The notes beneath the pieces were generated by a model. The model was not told where the DNA came from. It ran no database searches and saw only the letters and a program-made list of their open reading frames with translations. A DNA stretch of 64,000 bases from Syncephalis fuscata (lineage: Eukaryota; Zoopagomycota; Zoopagomycetes; Zoopagales; Piptocephalidaceae). Location of the stretch: the NCBI GenBank assembly GCA_025786725.1, contig JAHLTZ010000017.1:124001-188000 (forward strand). The letters are read 5' to 3'. The first letter of the stretch is position 1; the number at the start of each line of letters is the position of its first letter. The position numbers were made by a program, and so were the translations under genes. Below are positions 22,701-35,355 of this stretch, piece after piece.

Positions 22701-25700
22701 ATGGTACACTGCTTATTAATGAACGTGGTCTAGTTAATGGATCCATCAAAGTAGTGCGACCTCATCCTAATTTCCGATTATTTATGACGATTGATCCAAA
22801 GTATGGTGAATTGTCTCGAGCAATGCGTAATCGAGGTGTGGAAATTGTTTTATTAGAAAATGGAGCCGCTACTTTAACAAACGATTTATTGGATTTGGCA
22901 AGTATGTCACAAGATCTTGGACTAGCCATGCCACCACCACCAACAACACTCTCTACTACCCGTCATCAATTACAAGCAATGGAAATGAAGATTGAACGAC
23001 TACAGCGTGGTGAACCATTAACATCTCCTATCAGTACTGAATCGGTGGATACTGGATTAATACGCGCACATAATCCGATAAGTGGCCAATTACTAATACG
23101 TGATACGACTAGTTGGTCAATAGCTGTACAGAATTTGCCATTATCGCTGTATTTACTAAATACGACACTAGAAGATGATGCTGATTACAGTGAAGCAGCC
23201 TGTCTTACTTATCTAGAACTTGATACATCAACATCGCCATTTGTATGGCCAAGCTATTTATCTTCTCTATCGTCTAATAGTCAAAATGATCAACTGAAAG
23301 CCTTGTTAAAAGAAGCAGTTGATCTATCACGACAACATTCATTAACTAGAGCATTGTATGAATCAGGTCAATTATTAATGCAACGTGTATTTACTGAGCA
23401 ACCAAATCAACTAAACAATTTACCAGTAAGTAACAACAATTGGTAATATTAATCTAACAATAACCATATCTTGTTTATAGGCATTGTATGATTGTAGTAA
23501 TGATAGTGTAGCATGGCATGCTATCCATTTACCAACTGATACAGAATATCAACAAGTATTGGCCCATTATAAATCTATACGCCATTGCTGGCTACTATTA
23601 CACCGTTGTCATGTTATGTTACTTGAAGATAAACAACATGTAATGACAGAAATGACCCCTACTGCCGATACCAGCCTACTTCGACTATCTTATCGTGTAT
23701 CGAGAGATGAATTGCCAGCTGATCGACTTGGACATCCAGCAATGCGGTTTATTTATCCAATTGCCGCTCATTTACACGCTTTAATGCCTCAACTATTGGG
23801 TATGGTCATAACAGTTGAAGATAATAACAACAGTAATAATAGAGATGAAACGATGGTAAATAGGATACTGACTACAACAATGCATCATACTAATATTATA
23901 TTTATGCCAATTTAACAGTCTATAATGAAGCGACTAGTAGATCATATTGATTTATGGCGATCTCTAACAAGTCGCTACTCTCCAATGGGCTATGTTGTTG
24001 AAGTGACACGATGGATAAGACGTGACATTGAATTGCTTATTGAAGATGTTAAACGTCGTGAACAAATGATTATGTTGGATATGAAGTTGATTGAACTATT
24101 TAATTTATTTATGCAAACGGCCGAGTTACAATCAGGCAGTAAAATGAAAATGATATGGCAAATACGCCATCCAATGTTATTACAATCAACGGATCTACAA
24201 ACCATTGAGGCAATACTTTTAGAGTATAGTCAAGTATCAACATTGGATACTATGAATGAAGATAATAATGATAATAATGATTACTTAACAAAAACTAATG
24301 GTAAATATCAATATCGTTCTTATTATCAATAATACTAATATTGTATACTATAGTATTTATTGAAGAACGTCATTTGATATCAGAAGCCATGGCTACTCTT
24401 TATTTATTAGAACGATCATCAATGTCAGAAGAACGTCGTGAATTGTTAGAATCTATGCAACAATCAGTTATGGTAAGTTTAATAGTAATAATTAATATAA
24501 CATATATATTCATCATGTATTATATTATAGATGCTTAAAGAAAAGAGGAATGAAACACAAGAAAAGGTTGATCTTATACTTGCACCATTAATGGAATATG
24601 ATTTATTACAGAAAGAAATGGAAATACTTTCTCAATTATTTAATGTTAAATTATCCAAACATGGTGTAACAAAGGTAAATATATAATTATTATAATACTT
24701 TATTAATATTGACATTAATATTAACATTATAGATTAAACAGTTACTACTACCATTGTATGAACAAATGAAGAATAGTACCACCTTTTCCATTGTACATCT
24801 TTCACTTTATCGTCGTTTATTATGGCTTATTGAAGATCCATCATTCTTAACATCTAATTCAGGTGAGTTATTGCAATAAAAAAATATATTTATATATTTA
24901 TATATAACATTAATACTTTGAATAATAGCCTATCAACGTACACTTGTTGAAATTTATTCATCTTGGATGACACGTTTATGGAATAATAGTGGCCGACATT
25001 CTTTTAAATGGTTTTCAACAAAGACATCAAGATCATGGGTAAGTATATAGAGATATATATATATATAGATATATAGATAGATAGATATTGATAATAATGA
25101 ATAATGAATGATAGATACCTAGTATGGTAGAAGGATCGGCTCTATTATATAGTCAGTTTTCAACAGCCTATATTCTTGAATTTAGGTAAGATATAATATA
25201 ATTATATTATTTATATTTATATTTATTTATATTTATATATTTATTAGTTATCATTTGAAATCTATACCTATTGGTGATTATGATATTCATTCTAAACGTG
25301 TTAATCGATTGGAACAACAGTTAATGCACACCAACGATTATACTACTAATCAATCCGATTTATCTTTATTATGTATGGCTATGGATCAGGTGAGTATATT
25401 ATTATACTATACTATATATTATATTATACCATATACTAATAACTAATATTAACTATTTAATAGATACTTCAATGGCTTCAATGGCCAAGTGATATATCCT
25501 TACTATCTCTTATGTATAGAAAGGATCAACATCAACTGTCTCAACTGCTTCATCAACTGCAACAGTTCATTAATAGTTTGAATGAAGGCACAGTGCATGG
25601 ACTAACCGCTGGTGTACTTTTACTTATTACATCTGCCCTTTCATTGCTTGCTACATGGTTAACGACAAATACGCCGCCATCATTAATGGACCAAGGTCGT

Positions 25701-28700
25701 CTCTGGACATTGATTAGTCTGATATCCATTGAATTGTATGTACCCGATTATGCATCCGATCCTGCATCTGAAACCATTCTTAATTGGGAACAACTAACAC
25801 GTCAACAACAACAATTGACGGTTATTCGATCAATGCGATGTGATATTCAACGTATACTTACGGGCACTGAAGATAACACACGTATCAATGAATTAAGTAG
25901 TGAATTAGCAACTATTACTAAACGCCAACAATCGATGATGGCTGATCGTGTACCTCGTCCCGATAATGCAACAACCACTCAATTAATGGATGTATTTAAT
26001 GAATTACGCCAAGTACAACAACATCACATTGATCCACGTCAAATTGATCAACTATTGACAGATCTTGTATCAAATACACCACAAAGTCGGGCCTCTGAAG
26101 CATTGTTGCAAGACAATCTAGAACATTATGCTGCACGTTCTCTATACAAATTCCCCTTATTCCGTGATATACTTGAGCCATTATGTGGCTTCCTATATCA
26201 GCTTAAGCATGGTCTACGACTTGTTGCTTTATCGGCTCGTCAAACGACCTTGAATGATGTATGGATTAGTAAAGCATTGGATACGCTACTTGATATTCAT
26301 ACTGTATCAACGACTGCTCAAACCCGTATCGATGCACTATTACAGCTATTAGAAGATGCTCAAGATCATTCAATACGTTGTAATGAACAACCTCAAACGA
26401 TAGAAGCGTTATTGCTACAGCTATTAGAACGCTTAAGGCTTATTGCTCGCCAATCCATCACTACGCGTTCCACTCTACTACCGGCCATTCATCGTGCATT
26501 GTATATAGCCCAACAACAATGGCAAATGGCTGAAGATCAACGTCAACGTGAAAAAATTGAATCTTCAAGCTTGTATAAAACGTCAACTTCATCTATCATA
26601 AAATCAATTGAACATGAAGCGGTCGATGAAGCAGCGGAAGAAGAACAAGAAATGAATACCCTATTCCCTACTTTTATTGAAGAATTCTCTCAATATATTA
26701 CTGATGATATTAATGGACCACCACCAGTAGAAGAGAATAAGGAAAGGGAAAAGAAAAAGACAGCTGACTCAATAGGATTTGATGAATCTACAGTTGTACA
26801 ATTTAGTCGTTGGTATATTCAATATTTCTTAAATGATTCTAATCAGCATAATGAATCATCTAGTATGTTGATTGATTTATGGTCTAGTGGATATCAGTTA
26901 GCAGGTCAATTAGCCAATACATTGACGCTGAATGAACCATTAACCTATCCAGATGAATCGATGAATACACGTATTATGGAACGTATTGCTCTACATCAAC
27001 AATCACGTCAATTTGATCTAAATACGACACCGATTAAAGATATCTATAAAGAGGCCAATACATCGGAAACGATACGCGTTGTGGAACCATTGCGTAAATT
27101 GGAAGCACGTCTACATGAATTATTGATACAATGGTCTGATCATGCAGTTTTATTACAAATACTCGAAATTGCTACTCGATTACGTCAATTCTCTCTATCA
27201 TCGCCTATTATGCGGTTCCTTACGGGATTAGAATTATTGTTATTTAAGGCGCAAGATTGGGAACAATATGCGGCACAGCATGTATCACTATCAAGCCATT
27301 TAAGTGAATTGACAAGCTTAATTGTTAGATGGCGTGAATTAGAGTTGAATAGCTGGCCTCATCTACTTGATTTACAAGATAAATCCGCCGCAGATATTGC
27401 TTATCGTTGGTGGTTTGATGTATTCTCGGCCACCCTCGCGCCATTGCTACTTACTGGTGATACATCAAATACTGCCATCTGTGTTGATGAAGAACGGTTA
27501 CGTGAAGTGTTGTCTACTTTGGAACAATTCATTCAAGGTGCATCACTTGGACAGTTTATACCTAGAGTTCAACTAATAGGTGCCATGTATCAACATATCT
27601 ATGAAGTATCCAAACAACCTAGTAGAACAGCTAGTAATACAGCAGTTCATACCAAGATGGCGGATGCATTATGGCAACTCTATCGTTATTATCGTCAATT
27701 CATTCCAGTTATACAAACGACGATTCAACAACGACGTGAACCTATTGAACGCCAGTTGAAAGAAGCAGTTAAATTGGCCAGTTGGAAGGATGTTAATGTC
27801 TATGCCTTGAAACAAAGTGCTCAAAAGACCCATAGACAATTGACTAAATTCATTAGACGGTATAAAGAGGTGCTTATTGAACCAGTCATCACCACACTGA
27901 CTCGTCCCGATCTATCATTTGACCAGGATCGACTATTGTCACCAATTACTGCTACTAGCCTATCTATATCCACCGTATCATCAGATCAACTAGTATGGCC
28001 TATAGAAATAGAACCCCAACTTGTATCGTCAACATCTAATCGTCTAGTCAATCTACCTCGTTTAGTAGATCGACTACAAATGATCTGTCGTCAGTCTTTG
28101 GCGCATCTATTTGACACCACTCTCGTTAATGGTATGGATGAAATGACCACGACTATTATTGAACGATCCACCGAGTTGCGTGAAGCATCCCACACGGCCA
28201 TTTCAGCTGATCCAAAATGTGCCAAACATTGGAAACAACTAAAGCGAAAAGCCTTGGCTGAATTGTTAAAACAACTACGCTTTATAGGCATATCAAGTCG
28301 TGGTACATCACAGACCCTTCAAGAACATATGTTACACCCCTGTATCCATTCTGATCAATTACCAGATACTAATACGGATAACCTATCTTATGAAAGGGCT
28401 GATAGTTACTATTTCAAATTACTGGCTAAATTACCACATCTACAGACTGCAGCTCATCAAGCCAATGCTGAACTATCAGTCATGGATGTACAAAAAGGTC
28501 TTGGTTTCACCTTTTCATTAATGCAATCGTTAATGCGTCAACGACAAGAAGCAGTTCGCTACAATCATCAATCGATAGCCTTGAAATATGCTATACAAAC
28601 ATGGTCATCACCGATGAATACAGATGTTGTTATACATCCACTTATTGAAGATGAATTAACCCAACATCATGATCAATTAGCATCCATGAATATGGCTGTA

Positions 28701-31700
28701 TTACCAGTAGAACAATAATGACTAGACTTGATCAACTGTCACCCAATGATACAGATACACTAACCGGATTCATGGATCAAATTGAATTAATGTATAATGA
28801 ATATACCACTCGGTATACACAACTGGTCACTTATCTATATCAATATCAGCTATCCCCTACTCCTACTCCATCACTCTACATACTTATGATGGATCAACGT
28901 AAACAGTTACACGATATACATCAACAACTATCAAGTATGCCATCTTATATGCTTCTATTCATAGTCTATTGCAACCACTTGCATCCATCATTAAGGACAC
29001 CGTGTCAACATCAACAGTATCCACATCGTTTGATATAGAATCATTTAAAATGACAGCCTCTCAACTCATTGATACTATATTACTTGTTATTCAAGGTCTA
29101 GTTAAACAGTTACCACCTAACAATAATGATAATAATGATGGTGATATGAACGATCTATTTGAATTAAGAAAGCATCAATTGGCCGATGAACTAAGCCGTA
29201 TAAGTCGTCTATGCATACTTACACGTATTCATGACATTGTTCAATTAGTCGATCAATTGAATCAATTAACATTAATTGGCATGTCTAATGATGATATCCA
29301 TATGCGATCATTTGTATCCCATGTACAACAACGACTGTTACCCTTCATTGAACAATATCTATCCATTATCAATTATATACAGACACAACAATCCACTCTA
29401 CAGTATAGAATAGGTAAATTGGCGTATATTCTTGGTACACTATTTACTACGCTATTTAAAGATGGATTCTGTACACCGTCTGATAATACCGGTGCAACAC
29501 AAGAAGGCGGTACTGAGAATAATGTAAGCGGTACAGGTATCGGTGAAGGTGAAGGTGCCCAAGATGTAACCGATCAAATTGAAGATGAAGAACAAGTACT
29601 TGGTCGACAAGGTGAAGATACAACTGATGCATCTAATAAGGATACGAAAGAAGAAGAGAAAGGAATGGAAATGGAGAATGACTTTGATGGTCAAATGGAA
29701 GATGTTGCACCTTCAGATGATGATGATAACAAGAAAGAAGCGGATGAAGAGGAAGAGGAAGAGGAAGATGAATTAGATGAAGGTATTGGCAATGTAGATG
29801 ATGAACATGAAGATGCCATTGATGAAAAGATGTGGAATAATGAAGAGAATGAAGATAATGAAGATAATAAAGATAATAAAGAAGCAAGTGGGGCCGGTGA
29901 TGCTAATGACAATGATATGGTGGCTGGTGATAGAGAAGAAGAAGAGGAAGAAGAAGGTTCAAATAAACAAGATAATGAACAAAAGAAACAGTCACCAGAA
30001 GATATATCTAATACAAAAGAGTCTATGGATGAAGAAGGAAAGGACGAAGAAGGAAAGGATGAAGAAGGAGAGGAAGAAGACGAGGATACAGCAGATCCAC
30101 AACAAATGTCTAATCCAATTCAACCACAAGATATTCCAGAAGCTGAAATGCTTGAATTAGACGATGATCTTCAATTAGATATTAATGATGATGATGATGA
30201 TGATAATAGAGATGACGGTGGAGATGATAGAGAAGAAGATGGTGGAAATGATGTAGATGAGAGTGGTGATATTGAAGAAGATGGTGAAGATGTAGATGAA
30301 GATGAAAGAACTGATTTAGCAGATTTTGATCATTCTATGAAAGATGAACAAGATGAACAAGAAGAGACAGTAGAAGATGGACAGGATAAAGAAGTGATAG
30401 ATCAAGGTGATGAAGAACCTAATGAAGATAAATCTGATGATGATGATGATGATGATGTACATGAACCATTGAACAAAGAAGAGAATAGAAAGATAGATAG
30501 TACATTGGCCGTTGAACAGCAGATGGGTAAAGGTGATGGACAGTCATCTACTATGGATGTATCAGTAGATGAACAGGATGAACAGGAAGAAGAAGAAGAA
30601 GAAGAAGAAAGAGCAGTTGATGAACAATTAGATGCATCATCTACTAAAGATACATCAGGTGCTAGTAAATCGACTCAACCTACAAATGCTTCTGAAGGTG
30701 AACTATCGACTGAACGTGAATCTACATCACAACCAGATATGGAACCATCTTCTACTCGTCAACCAGATGCACCCAATCCACGTCGACAATTGGCTGAAGC
30801 GATGAAGCATTGGCGAGAACGATTATCGGTATTGACAGAACCGGTGGAGCGTGAAGAAGAAGAAGTGGATAGTATGAAGATGAAGAAGAAAGAAGAAGAA
30901 GAAGAAGAAGTAGAGGAAGGGGTTGATGCGGCAACGTATGAATATATAGAAGGTGAAGGTAAACCTGAAGATGGTGAAGCATTAGGTGCAGCCAATCAAC
31001 AACAAATGGAAAAGACATTACGTCGATCCATTGAAGATGAACAAATTGAAGATCAAATGACAGAGAAAGAAGAACCAGAAGAAGAAGAAGAAGAAGAAGA
31101 ACCAGTAGAAGAAGAAGAGAAAAAGTCTAATGAAATTGAATCAGTGTCTACATCAATGCCATTACCTCAATCAACACCGTCTATTAATACTAATATCAAT
31201 GATTCTAGTAATAATGATAGTCATAGTAATGAACATCGTACTATTGATGATACAGATGATTCATTATCTATGACTATGGTGATGACAACAGTGGATCAAT
31301 TAACTAGTACTGAACAACAACAAGATGTAGAAGAAGAGGAGGATGATGATATGTATACGATGGTGGATGTAAATGTAATGCGCGATGAATTACAACAACA
31401 ATTAGATGATTGGATGTTGAATGGACGTGAACGAGATGAAGAGACGCGAGCATTGTGGCGTGGATATGAGACAGTCACTCATGATTTGGCCTTGGGATTA
31501 TGTGAACAGCTTCGATTGATTCTAGAACCGACATTGGCCACTCGATTAAAGGGTGATTATAGAACGGGTAAACGGTTGAATATGAAAAGATTATTCCGTA
31601 TATTGCGAGTCAGTTTAAGAAAGACAAGATTTGGTTAAGACGTACACGGCCTAGTAAACGACAATATCAAGTATTGTTGGCGATTGATGATTCGCACTCG

Positions 31701-32296
31701 ATGGCCGAGTCTCACTCGATTGAACTGGCCTATGAATCCCTCGCGCTTATTTCACGGGCCTTGGTCAATTGGAGGTTGGTGAGATGGCGGTTGTTGGTTT
31801 TGGTGAACAAGTACGATTGCTGCAATCATTACGTCGACTTGGTCAGCCGATATGGGTCCACAGGTATTGAGATCGCTTACGTTTAAGCAAACGCGTACCG
31901 ATGTGCGCCAATTAATGCATACGACAAGCGAGTTACTGCAATCAGCCCGATATGATAGTAGTAGTGGGTCAGCGGATCTATGGCAATTACAGCTCATTAT
32001 ATCGGATGGTATTTGTGATGATCATGCAAGATTGGCCGAACTGGTTAGAGCAGCGAGCGAACGACGTGTCATGACGATCTTTATTGTACTTGATGATAAA
32101 CCGTGGATCAATCGATTATGGCCACTAACAAGGTAGCCTATGAAATGGTCGATGGTAAAATGACATTGAAAATGACGCGCTATCTTGATACTTTCCCTTC
32201 GAGTATTATGTTGTTCTACGTCGCGTTGAATTATTGCCTGAAGTATTGGCCGATGCACTTCGTCAATATTTTAGTTTTGTTAATGGTAGTCATTAA
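15173..32296 (+). CDS. MDN1: Midasin, AAA ATPase of pre-60S ribosome maturation
   Basis: Dynein-like nucleolar ATPase that strips assembly factors (Ytm1, Rsa4) from pre-60S particles. Fourteen exons: 15173-15765, 15812-15890, 15958-16205, 16255-16652, 16738-23425, 23481-23855, 23919-24300, 24354-24472, 24531-24674, 24733-24862, 24929-25038, 25115-25185, 25248-25389, 25464-32296; junction phases agree. Six Walker A motifs: GPTGVGKT (about 16588), GETGCGKT (17764), GPTSAGKT (19087), GETGCGKT (19965), GSPGVGKT (21180), GPSASGKT (22130). Then comes a long helical linker, a Asp/Glu-rich region (about 29630-31350) and a C-terminal MIDAS domain with AIDDSHSM (about 31677), ending YEMVDGKMTLKMTRY and ADALRQYF. 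About 5,440 residues, normal for the family. The frame breaks eleven times (near 17550, 18975, 19168, 20433, 28714, 28950, 31594, 31770, 31848, 32102, 32196). Each is mended by one added base, with no other nonsense change, so sequence error is likelier than decay. Confidence 0.95.
16701..16735. repeat. (TTA)n microsatellite at the 3' end of a midasin intron
   Basis: About eleven TTA/ATT triplets run directly into the TTAATAG acceptor of the intron 16653-16737. Confidence 0.85.
29630..31350 (+). repeat. GAA/GAT-rich low-complexity coding region of midasin
   Basis: Long runs of GAAGAAGAA and GATGATGAT code for the acidic region before the MIDAS domain. This composition is conserved in midasins and is coding, not a free microsatellite. 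Confidence 0.85.
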
Positions 32297-32640
32297 TCTA
32301 TAAATGATTGCATTGAAATAAATAGTATTATATTAATTAGATGATTGGTATTAGTGTTTATGTGGTTAAATAGGATAGTTATGGTTTGATGAAATCTAAT
32401 TAGAATAAAACCATGTATTTATTATTAAAAGTTTGCACAGCTAAATAGATACAACTAAGTGCAGGCTTATTAATAGTATCATGGTGCTATTGATTAAATG
32501 TAGAATAGATCGGAGCATTGGCTAGAAATTGATAGGTGAGTAGATTGAACGATGTAATTGTCAAATGGTCTTGATTGTTACCGGATATATACCTAAGTGT
32601 ATTGGACTAACATTCCAACTACATTGCCAATGCTAATGTC
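32297..32640 (-). other. 3' flank of microexon peptide gene B, conserved with paralogs
   Basis: On the minus strand this aligns with the 3' flanks of the other peptide genes (4430-4690 plus; 47100-47340 minus; 63480-63725 minus). Landmarks are ATATATCC/ATATATTC just after the stop, CCAATAC, and AATGCTCCG. It separates the midasin stop from the peptide gene by only 360 bp, tail to tail. Confidence 0.6.
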
Positions 32641-32656
32641 TTGAAGATATTGGCTG

Positions 32657-33464
32657 TTAGCTGCCTATAAATACATACATTACATACCATATGATTAATG
32701 TATAAATTAACGCGATAAAATATTACTTACCCGCTATTGATGTTGAATTATTAGACACACAATGCATAATATATGTTATTCAATAATTTGTTAATATAGA
32801 ATGCCACTTACCAACTATTGATGTTAAATCATTAAATACACATTGTATTGCATAAGTTAATTCATGATTAGTTGAGATACAATATCACTTACGACCTATT
32901 AATGTCAAGTCATTAAACAGACAGTACATATCATATGTTAGTGCGTAGTAATTGATATACAATGTAACTTACCAGCTATTGATGCCAGATTATTAAGTAC
33001 AAAATACATAACATGTGTTAGCGTATAAATAACTAGCCTATAATGTCACTTACTAACTATTGATGTCAAACCATTAAACATACAGTGCATGGCACATGTC
33101 AATGCATAGTTAATTGCTATACGATGTAACTTACCATCTATTGCTGTTAAACCATTAAATACACAGCGCATAGTATATGTTAATTTGTAGCTAATTAATA
33201 TACGATGTAACTTACCAGCTATTGATGCCAAATTATTAAACACACAGCACATGGTATTTGATTAGTATATAACTGATTAATATACAATGCAACTTACGTT
33301 CTATTAACATTATTTTGGCAAGTAAAAGCAGTGCTTAGTTAAAAAAACAATTATTTTAACCGTAACATACCACGACGAACTAGAGTTGGCATAGCATCCA
33401 CCATGGCTATACTGGCCATAAAGGCTACGATGAAAGTGCAAACGATGGCAATAGAAAACTTCAT
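32657..33464 (-). CDS. Secreted peptide precursor B: leader exon, eight 3-nt microexons and terminal exon
   Basis: Minus strand. Exon 1 (33371-33464) encodes the leader MKFSIAIVCTFIVAFM..., ending VDA, then MPTLVRR and one G; donor G|GTATGT. Microexons (plus-strand positions): AAC 33298-33300, CTG 33216-33218, ATG 33135-33137, TTA 33054-33056, CTG 32973-32975, GTC 32893-32895, TTG 32812-32814, CGG 32731-32733. Each is preceded by AATAG and followed by a perfect GTAAGT. The terminal exon begins at 32664 (TTTATAG|GCAGCTAA). Joined in phase 1 they read E-P-D-V-T-G-L-A-G-S then TAA, giving 41 residues. The Arg-Arg before Glu-Pro is a probable Kex2 site. The gene is the same design as copy A but more regular. 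Alternative: splicing exon 1 straight to 32664, giving G-S-stop. Splicing itself is inferred. Confidence 0.62.
32666..33370 (-). repeat. Tandem array of about 81-bp intron units separated by exactly 3 nt (array B)
   Basis: Nine introns; the eight 3-nt exons are spaced 82, 81, 81, 81, 80, 81 and 81 bp apart. Unit consensus on the minus strand is GTAAGTNACATTGTATATnAATTA...TTTAATGGTTTGACATCAATAG. The intervening triplets differ from unit to unit while the splice borders are invariant. Confidence 0.88.
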
Positions 33465-33601
33465 GTTGATATTGAATTGTTAAGACAAGCAAGAAGGCTG
33501 GAAAACAAAGTGCGGTTAGTATAAAGTAGATGGTAGTGAGTATTTGGCAGAAAGTAGAGTGTGATAATGGTATTGCTGGTTAGTTGTATATTTCTAGTGG
33601 G

Positions 33602-33609
33602 CTATTTAA
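33602..33609 (-). promoter_or_regulatory. TATA-like box of peptide gene B
   Basis: TTTAAATAG followed by CCCACTAG on the minus strand, about 140 nt upstream of the ATG at 33464. Copy C has TATAAATAGCCCACAA in the same place. Confidence 0.5.
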
Positions 33610-33619
33610 ATCTATGCTT

Positions 33620-35195
33620 ATTCTGAGGAATAAAATAATGCACTGTATGGCATGTACCATTGATGTGCAATGTGAACCAATAACAGCACGTCCACATGGT
33701 GGCTTGATGCATACGTATACTAATATGTTGATGGTGTTGTATTGTACAACCAATCCTTCGCTATAATCTGTTTGGCAATATAAGCATCTATTACATACAT
33801 ATATAATAGAAATACACCTATTAGTGGGTAAAATACCGTTACACACAATTCGACCATGCAATGCAAATTAAATCTATTGGTTCTACGGAAACAGTAGTGG
33901 CACATCACTGTGCCTTTGACGATCGTTTTTATTGATAGCATCAATACATTGAGCTTGTATTTTTACAGGTATCTATCATTGTGCGTGTAAATTAGTTATA
34001 GTTTTTTAAACATAACAATATACTGATTAGTTCAAGCTTCCGTTTAATCCGGCACTATATCTATTGGTAACAAATGAACAGTTTATTTTAAAAAATATCG
34101 TTAGGTTTTTATATATACGCCATTGTCAAAAACAAATTGCCGATATTAGCCATTGAATGTCGAGTATATATTTAATAAAGTATTCTAGCCAATCTCTGAT
34201 TTCATCACCATTGCTAGTGTATATACTTTAGTTAACAGCTGTACTTGACACAATACATTTTGTACTGTTTGGCTATATGGGTTTATAAAATAGATATACA
34301 GCTGACTGAAAACTACATGATATTGCGGCGGTATTTCAACATGTTACATAGTGCGTTTCAGTATCATATGGTCAATTGGTTATACTATTTAATGAGCACT
34401 TTTTATCATTTGTTTGCTTTTGTGGTTTACATTTATTTAGTTGAGTTTTGCGACAGAATAAAGTCTGTACTTGAATATGTTGATTAAATCACATTTAACA
34501 CTGTTGCTTTGATGGTACAAACTGTTGTTATTTAGACGGTTGCTGCTAATTTACCATACTGCATAAAAGTGCCAATAATTGTACGTAGACAACGTAAAAG
34601 CTAGCATGTGATATTACACAGTTATGAGATTGGCAATGATAGCAATTTATTCTGCATAGTTGTGAGACTGTTGAAGGGGAGGGGGAAAGGAGAAAACAAA
34701 AACAATGTTAGATATTTCTAAGCGAATGTTGTTTCAGCTTTATTGCAATTATGCACAACAGGTACCACAAACTATTTAAGCGTGTTATAAAGCATTATTA
34801 TTATTACAGCTAAATTATAATTTACTAATTATAAGTTTAATATATTTTGTAATAATATCTCTATTTAAAAGAATATGACTATAATACACCATTTGAGCAT
34901 TTGTATTACAATATCGTTATCAATATCTTTGTTTTAGTTTTCGAATAGTCTAATAAAAAATCAGGCTTGGTGTTTTAACTAGTCAAGTGGATTTTCATGT
35001 TGAATAAGGCGTGTTTGTTTTACCGAAACAACACGCTTCAAGCTATTATACCGCAGTCTAAATAAAATAACCGGTTTAGTTTTGTACCGTGTTACATCGT
35101 GTCGGAAAATATAATGCCTTAGTTGGCAGTTTGATGTCCCAATGACCGGCTTATTGTAACAATTATAAACAGGTTAAGGCTAGCGAATGATGCAT
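33620..35195. other. Intergenic, nothing recognised
   Basis: To about 33690 it is the conserved upstream flank of the peptide family. The remainder is AT-rich with short open frames that I do not trust. Confidence 0.5.
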
Positions 35196-35200
35196 CCAAA

Positions 35201-35209
35201 TATAAATAG
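35201..35209 (+). promoter_or_regulatory. TATA box (TATAAATAG)
   Basis: TATAAATAG lies 147 nt upstream of the ATG at 35356, the same element and spacing as in the secreted-peptide family. Confidence 0.5.
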
Positions 35210-35355
35210 TGGTTGATTATAGCACAATATTTAGTATTAGTACCATCCAACATATTCATCGAGTCCATCCCACCACACATAAATTCCAATTGCACGACGC
35301 AAATTTTACGCCAGTGGCTTAACGAAAACATTCAAATACAATCGTATACTCCACT

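Noticed and set aside
29452-31018. Antisense and alternate frames in the acidic region of midasin
   Set aside because: Products of GAA/GAT runs; the sense acidic frame is conserved in midasins.
32640-33310. Regular 81-bp repeats considered as a CRISPR-like or simple minisatellite array
   Set aside because: The variable part is only three bases, always between AG and GTAAGT, downstream of a signal-peptide exon with a matching donor; the splice model explains this better.
34245-34487. 80-residue open frame in AT-rich DNA
   Set aside because: No ATG at its start, biased Tyr/Ile/Phe composition, no motif or signal peptide; probably chance.
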